Below, piece by piece: positions 15,450-18,856 of a DNA stretch of 18,856 nucleotides. A program made the translations under genes and the position numbers. Position 1 is the stretch's first letter. Every line of letters starts with the position of its first letter. The stretch comes from Deltaproteobacteria bacterium. Lineage in GTDB: Bacteria > Desulfobacterota > Desulfobaccia > Desulfobaccales > 0-14-0-80-60-11. A model generated the notes under the pieces. It did no database searches, was not told the DNA's origin, and worked only from the letters and a program-made list of their open reading frames with translations. Where the stretch lies: assembly GCA_016874945.1 (NCBI GenBank), contig VGSO01000012.1, positions 1 through 18,856 of the forward strand, written 5' to 3'.

Positions 15450-16619
15450 TCAAGATTCTTGCCGGGCGCGGCGGCTGAACGCGGTCAGCCAGTACCGGGC
15501 GGACAGGACGGCGGGGAGCAGGGGCAGCTCTTTGACGGTCCGGCGCCAGAGATAGGCGGCGATGACCACGAAGATCAGGTCGGCCAGCCAGGGGGCCAGG
15601 GCCGGGTTCAGATGAGCCTTCACCGCCAGCCGCCAGGAGACGGTGAAGGCGATATAATAGAGCAGAAACACCAGCAGGCCCATGATCAGCCCCCAGGTGC
15701 GCCCGTGCTGGATGGGAGAGAGGCCCAGGGGCATGGCCAGCAGGCACAGCAGCAAGGCCCCCAGAGGCAGGGCAAAGCGCTGGTGCAGCTCCACCACCAG
15801 GCGGTTGTAGCGTTCGGAGCCGGGGCGCTGTTCGCTGATGGCCCGCCACAGGTCGGGGATGTACATCTCCACTTCGCTCTTCAGGCCCTTGAGATTGAGG
15901 GCCAACAGTTCCAGAGGGATCTGATAGGTCTTGAACTGCAAGGTTTCCCGGCGGTCCGGGTCCCGGGCCCAGCGGATGATCCAGCCTTCCTCCAGGTTCA
16001 GGTTGAGGGCCTCCTGGACCGGGTCGAACCGCACCTGGCCCCGCTCGGCATAGAGGGCGTGGGGGTTCTGCCGATCCCGGGCGTCGTAGAGGAAAATACC
16101 CGACAGTCGTCCGTCCTTGTCGGAAACTTGATTCACGAAAAGCGTCATGCCCTGGAAATCATTGTTAAAGACCTGCTCCTTGATGCCCAAATCGGCCCGC
16201 CGCTTCACCATCTCCGTGAGGAGCACCCGGGTGGCCCGCTGGCCCCAGGGACTGGCATAAGTGGTCAGAAACAGAGTGAGCAGCCCGGTGGCCAGGGCAA
16301 AGGCGAGGATGGGGAGCATTAGTTGGCGATAGCTCAGTCCGGCGCTCTTCAGGGCGATGATCTCATGGTCCACGGAAAGGCGCATCAGGGCCAGCATGAT
16401 GCCCACGGTGGCGGCCATGGGCAGCGTGAAGACCAGGAGAAAGGGCAGGAGATAGAGGCAGGACTGCAGGATTTCCCCCAGACCCACGCCCCGGGCCACG
16501 ATCATCTGAGTGATCTGCATCAGGCGCCCGGAAAAGACGATGGCGGTGAAAGCCAGCAGGCTCACGCCGAAGGGGTGCAGGATCTCCCGGAGCAGGTAAC
16601 GGTGAATGATGCGGGGCAT
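15450..16619 (-). CDS. lptF: LptF/LptG-family permease (YjgP/YjgQ)
   Basis: A 389-aa inner-membrane subunit of the LptB2FG transporter, which extracts lipopolysaccharide from the inner membrane and passes it to LptC. The N-terminus MPRIIHRYLLREILHPF followed by three membrane segments (about 15-35, 55-80, 98-120) is typical. A periplasmic beta-rich part (about 130-270; TLFVNQVSDKDG, GIFLYDARDR) comes next, and then three C-terminal membrane segments from about 280 (FALPLGALLLCLLAMPLGL) on. LptF seems more likely than LptG from the start and the ARGVGL segment, but the two are hard to separate by eye. LptF and LptG genes usually sit side by side; here no second copy follows. It is 78 bases downstream of the glycosyltransferase gene, same strand. 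Confidence 0.88.
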   Translation of the reverse strand: MPRIIHRYLLREILHPFGVSLLAFTAIVFSGRLMQITQMIVARGVGLGEILQSCLYLLPFLLVFTLPMAATVGIMLALMRLSVDHEIIALKSAGLSYRQLMLPILAFALATGLLTLFLTTYASPWGQRATRVLLTEMVKRRADLGIKEQVFNNDFQGMTLFVNQVSDKDGRLSGIFLYDARDRQNPHALYAERGQVRFDPVQEALNLNLEEGWIIRWARDPDRRETLQFKTYQIPLELLALNLKGLKSEVEMYIPDLWRAISEQRPGSERYNRLVVELHQRFALPLGALLLCLLAMPLGLSPIQHGRTWGLIMGLLVFLLYYIAFTVSWRLAVKAHLNPALAPWLADLIFVVIAAYLWRRTVKELPLLPAVLSARYWLTAFSRRARQES

Positions 16620-16697
16620 GGGCGGATGACCGGGGCTTGATGATAGCTGGGGGTGGGCCGGGGGAGCACGGTTTCCACACCAGAATATTTTCCCGGT

Positions 16698-18410
16698 TTA
16701 TTTTCCCTCAGGGGTGACCAAAAGGCAATCTCTGTACCGGGCCAGGGTGCGAAAATCGCCCCCCAGGGCCTCCCTGACCCGGAACAGCACCCGCTCCTTG
16801 ACAAAGATGAAGGCCGCCGGCCGGGACTGCACCAGGGCCGCCACCTCCTGGGGGCTGGTGACAAAAAAACCGGCCTGGGGGTCCAGGCGGCGGCCGAATT
16901 CCAGTTCGGTGGGGAAGTCCAGGATGACGAAGGGCTGACCGCTGTAAAACGACACCCCCTGGGAATAGAGCCGCCAGCCGATCAGGACGGCCCCGGGCCG
17001 CCAGTGCTCCCGGAGGGCCAGACCCAGCTCCCGGGGGGAGCGCTGCAGGGCGACCCGCTCCATGGCCCCGGGCAGGATTAGAGCCAGGGCCAGCGCGCCG
17101 AGGCACAACAGTTCCACTCGACGGAAAATCAGAGTGGCCAGCGGTATGACGACCAGGAGCCCCAGGAGCAAAGGTATGAACGGACCAAGATAGTCCAGTT
17201 GCCCCAGGGCGGCCGCCAGGCGGGTGGTGGGCCACACGTAGACGACCGAGAGGAGACCGGCGGCTGCCGCCCAGGTGAGGAGGGAAAGGGTGAACCAGCG
17301 GTCGCCCGGGTTGGGCCAGCCCGCTTTTTGGGCGGACCAGAGCGCCTCGCCCACCAGCAGGGCCAGGGGCAGGAAAACCGGCAAAATGTAGGGGACCAGC
17401 TTACCCCGGGAAAGGCTGAAAAAGATCAGGGGCAGGGCGAACCAGAGGAGCAGGAAGCGGCGATCCGGTCCGGCCTCGCCCCACAGGCGCCGCATCGTCC
17501 AGAACAGGAGCATGGTCCAGGGCGTAAACAGACCCAGCAGCACCGGCGCGTAATAAAGGAACGACTGGGCGTGGAAGGCCCCGCCGGCGTAGCGGCCCAC
17601 GTGGTGTTCCCACAGAAAGAAGCGCAGAAAGTCCGGATAGTGCAGGCTCACCCAGAGGAACCAGGGGAGGGTGAGGCCCGCCGCCAGAAACACATATTGC
17701 CAGCGCAGCCAGGCGAACCACTGCCCCCGGCCTTGCATGAGGCCCCAGGCCCCCCAGATGAGGACGGCCAGGGCCGGGGCCACCGGTCCCTTGGTGAGCG
17801 CGCCCAGGGCCAGGGCCAGGTAGGCCCAGGGCCAGAGGCCCGGCCGGTTCCGGCTCCAGGCCAGGTAGCCCAGCCCCACCCCGAGATTGACGAAGAAGGT
17901 CAGGGTCATGTCCAGGGTGAGCAGCCGCCCCAGGACCACCACCCCCCCGCAGGTGGCCAGCACCAGGGCCCCATAACCGCCCGCCCCCGCCCCGAACAGG
18001 GCCCGGCCGAGGGCGTAGGCCAGATATACGGAGCCCAGGGCGCTCAGGGCCGCGGGCAGGCGGGCCGCCCACTCGGTGAAGCCGAAGGTCTTGAAGCTCA
18101 GGGCCGTGAGCCAATAGACCAGGGGGGGCTTTTCCAGATAGGGCAGGAAGTTGAGGCGGGGCAGGAGCCAGTCCCCCAGGACCAGCATCTCCCGGGCGAT
18201 CTCGGCGTAGCGCCCTTCGTCCGGGTCCATGAGCCCGGGGGCCCCCAGGCGGACGAAGAAGACCACCAGCCCCACGGCGGTGAGGCCGGCGAGATGCCGG
18301 AGGGAGTGTCCGCTTGCTGCCGGGTGAGTTTTGGCCTGGTCCACCGGCGCTGCCTTGTTCAGAGAAAATTTCTTCGGACAGGTTGTTGGTGGGGGAGGGG
18401 GCCGGGGCAC
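16698..18410 (-). CDS. ArnT/PMT-family (GT39/GT83-like) membrane glycosyltransferase
   Basis: An integral membrane protein with about a dozen predicted helices that moves a sugar from a polyprenyl-phosphate donor to a lipid or protein in the periplasm. MDPDEGRYAEIAREM at residues 61-75, with the catalytic Asp/Glu in the first periplasmic loop, and YLEKPPLVYW at 91-100 are the family signature. The C-terminal 120 residues form a soluble part with GQPFVILDF and a short basic end. The start is uncertain: GTG at 18410 gives 570 aa with a low-complexity Pro-rich head, while GTG at 18344, preceded by AAGG eight bases away, would start just ahead of the first helix and looks equally good. With the Lpt and dehydratase genes downstream, it suggests an outer-envelope glycan locus. 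The acceptor is unknown. Confidence 0.87.
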   Translation of the reverse strand: MPRPPPPPTTCPKKFSLNKAAPVDQAKTHPAASGHSLRHLAGLTAVGLVVFFVRLGAPGLMDPDEGRYAEIAREMLVLGDWLLPRLNFLPYLEKPPLVYWLTALSFKTFGFTEWAARLPAALSALGSVYLAYALGRALFGAGAGGYGALVLATCGGVVVLGRLLTLDMTLTFFVNLGVGLGYLAWSRNRPGLWPWAYLALALGALTKGPVAPALAVLIWGAWGLMQGRGQWFAWLRWQYVFLAAGLTLPWFLWVSLHYPDFLRFFLWEHHVGRYAGGAFHAQSFLYYAPVLLGLFTPWTMLLFWTMRRLWGEAGPDRRFLLLWFALPLIFFSLSRGKLVPYILPVFLPLALLVGEALWSAQKAGWPNPGDRWFTLSLLTWAAAAGLLSVVYVWPTTRLAAALGQLDYLGPFIPLLLGLLVVIPLATLIFRRVELLCLGALALALILPGAMERVALQRSPRELGLALREHWRPGAVLIGWRLYSQGVSFYSGQPFVILDFPTELEFGRRLDPQAGFFVTSPQEVAALVQSRPAAFIFVKERVLFRVREALGGDFRTLARYRDCLLVTPEGK

Positions 18411-18439
18411 GGTGGGCCGCTGCCCTCTCCCACACCCCC

Positions 18440-18649
18440 CATTGGCGCTAACTTAAGCAAGCAGTGGGTATGCCAAGGGTAACCTGTTGAACAGTCAAGA
18501 TAAATCCCCCCTTACCCCCCTTTGCCAAAGGGGGGAATGAGCAGTTGGTGACCCGAAGTCCCCCTTTGGAAAAGGGGGATTTAGGGGGATTTTAAGTAAA
18601 AGCGGTATGTTATGATGTAAACTGGTTTTGTCTTAAGTTAGCGCCAATG
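18440..18649. mobile_element. MITE-like element, 210 bp
   Basis: Perfect 18-bp terminal inverted repeats: CATTGGCGCTAACTTAAG at 18440-18457 and its reverse complement at 18632-18649. The 11 bases CCCACACCCCC lie directly outside both ends (18429-18439 and 18650-18660), a likely target-site duplication. The inside has no gene. It holds a second inverted repeat of C-runs and G-runs (AAATCCCCC...TTTCCAAAGGGGG type) from about 18500 to 18593. It is non-autonomous, and no matching transposase is in the window. Confidence 0.88.
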
Positions 18650-18655
18650 CCCACA

Positions 18656-18678
18656 CCCCCTCCCACCAGGGGAGGGGG
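18656..18678. repeat. GC-rich hairpin followed by TTTT
   Basis: CCCCCTCCC (18656-18664) and GGGAGGGGG (18670-18678) with a five-base loop, then AGTTTT. It looks like an intrinsic terminator read on the plus strand, though no plus-strand gene leads into it. It is also just beyond the end of the minus-strand gene at the right edge. Confidence 0.5.
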
Positions 18679-18700
18679 AGTTTTCGGATGAGAACTAATA

Positions 18701-18856
18701 CTACTCCGACAGATAAATGTTCAATTCAACATTTTCGTTAGGCATTTTGACAGTTGATGCCGGATATCGGGCAACGAAGGCATATCTCGCGCCCGTTCTT
18801 TTCGCCGCCACCGCTTTGAGGAGCGCGTCGGACACCTTCTTAGCGGCCACGATTTC
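18701..18856 (-). CDS. C-terminal end of an unrecognised protein (partial)
   Basis: The minus-strand frame is open from the window edge and stops with TAG at 18701. It gives 51 residues, including VSDALLKAVAAKRTGARYAF near the start and NENVELNIYLSE at the end, with ordinary codon use. No ATG start is assigned because the gene continues outside the window. No family is recognised. It may belong to the same minus-strand series as the glycosyltransferase, from which the MITE-like element separates it. Confidence 0.55.
   Translation of the reverse strand, partial: EIVAAKKVSDALLKAVAAKRTGARYAFVARYPASTVKMPNENVELNIYLSE

Noticed and set aside
17199..18482. 427-aa plus-strand frame opposite the ArnT-like gene
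   Set aside because: Low-complexity Gly/Gln/Pro-rich translation, antisense to a clear membrane glycosyltransferase, and it runs into the MITE-like element.
18500..18593. C-run/G-run repeats as a CRISPR array
   Set aside because: Only two inverted units, no regular spacers and no cas genes. They form the inner inverted repeat of the MITE-like element.

Overview
The window looks like a piece of a GC-rich Gram-negative chromosome. An Lpt-type lipopolysaccharide export permease, an ArnT-like glycosyltransferase and a nucleotide-sugar dehydratase point to an outer-membrane bacterium. A deltaproteobacterium in the broad sense (Desulfobacterota) is my best guess from overall gene style; no marker gene proves it. 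Nearly all housekeeping genes lie on the minus strand.

Left part (1-4092), mobile DNA. A phage/plasmid P4-type primase-helicase runs in from the left edge. It is followed by a gene-poor stretch with an imperfect inverted repeat, and then by an intact IS1380-family transposase. The likely right end of that IS abuts a broken hicA start.

Middle (4093-6440), a mosaic accessory block. A segment holding the 3' end of cysS, the cysS-hicA spacer and the start of hicA occurs twice, at 4093-4294 and at 6260-6440, in the same orientation. Between the copies are hicB, a very AT-rich insert with a HIT-family protein and a small zinc-ribbon membrane protein, and a hicA whose C-terminus has been replaced. 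The HicA toxin and HicB antitoxin genes have therefore been pulled apart. The two copies differ mainly by synonymous and conservative changes, so the extra copy probably came from a related lineage and is not a fresh local duplication.

Right-middle (6330-12617), ordinary metabolism plus small oddities. In minus-strand order come speE (aminopropyltransferase, closest to the thermospermine-synthase type), a NYN-domain protein with a cold-shock-like tail, glgA (glycogen synthase) and cysS (cysteinyl-tRNA synthetase). The intergenic spaces carry palindromic repeats: a REP-like pair forming a three-arm structure at 10332-10400, and two copies of a 21-bp near-palindrome on either side of speE. A plus-strand pair follows: a nucleotidyltransferase-like protein and an overlapping 58-aa ORF.

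Right part (12698-18856), envelope polysaccharide genes on the minus strand. In transcription order these are an ArnT/PMT-family glycosyltransferase, an LptF-type permease, and a FlaA1/CapD-type nucleotide-sugar dehydratase fused to a complete HD-GYP domain. That fusion puts sugar-precursor synthesis and a probable cyclic-di-GMP phosphodiesterase on one chain. A 210-bp MITE-like element with 18-bp perfect terminal inverted repeats and an 11-bp flanking direct repeat sits just upstream of the glycosyltransferase gene. The C-terminal end of an unrecognised protein enters from the right edge.
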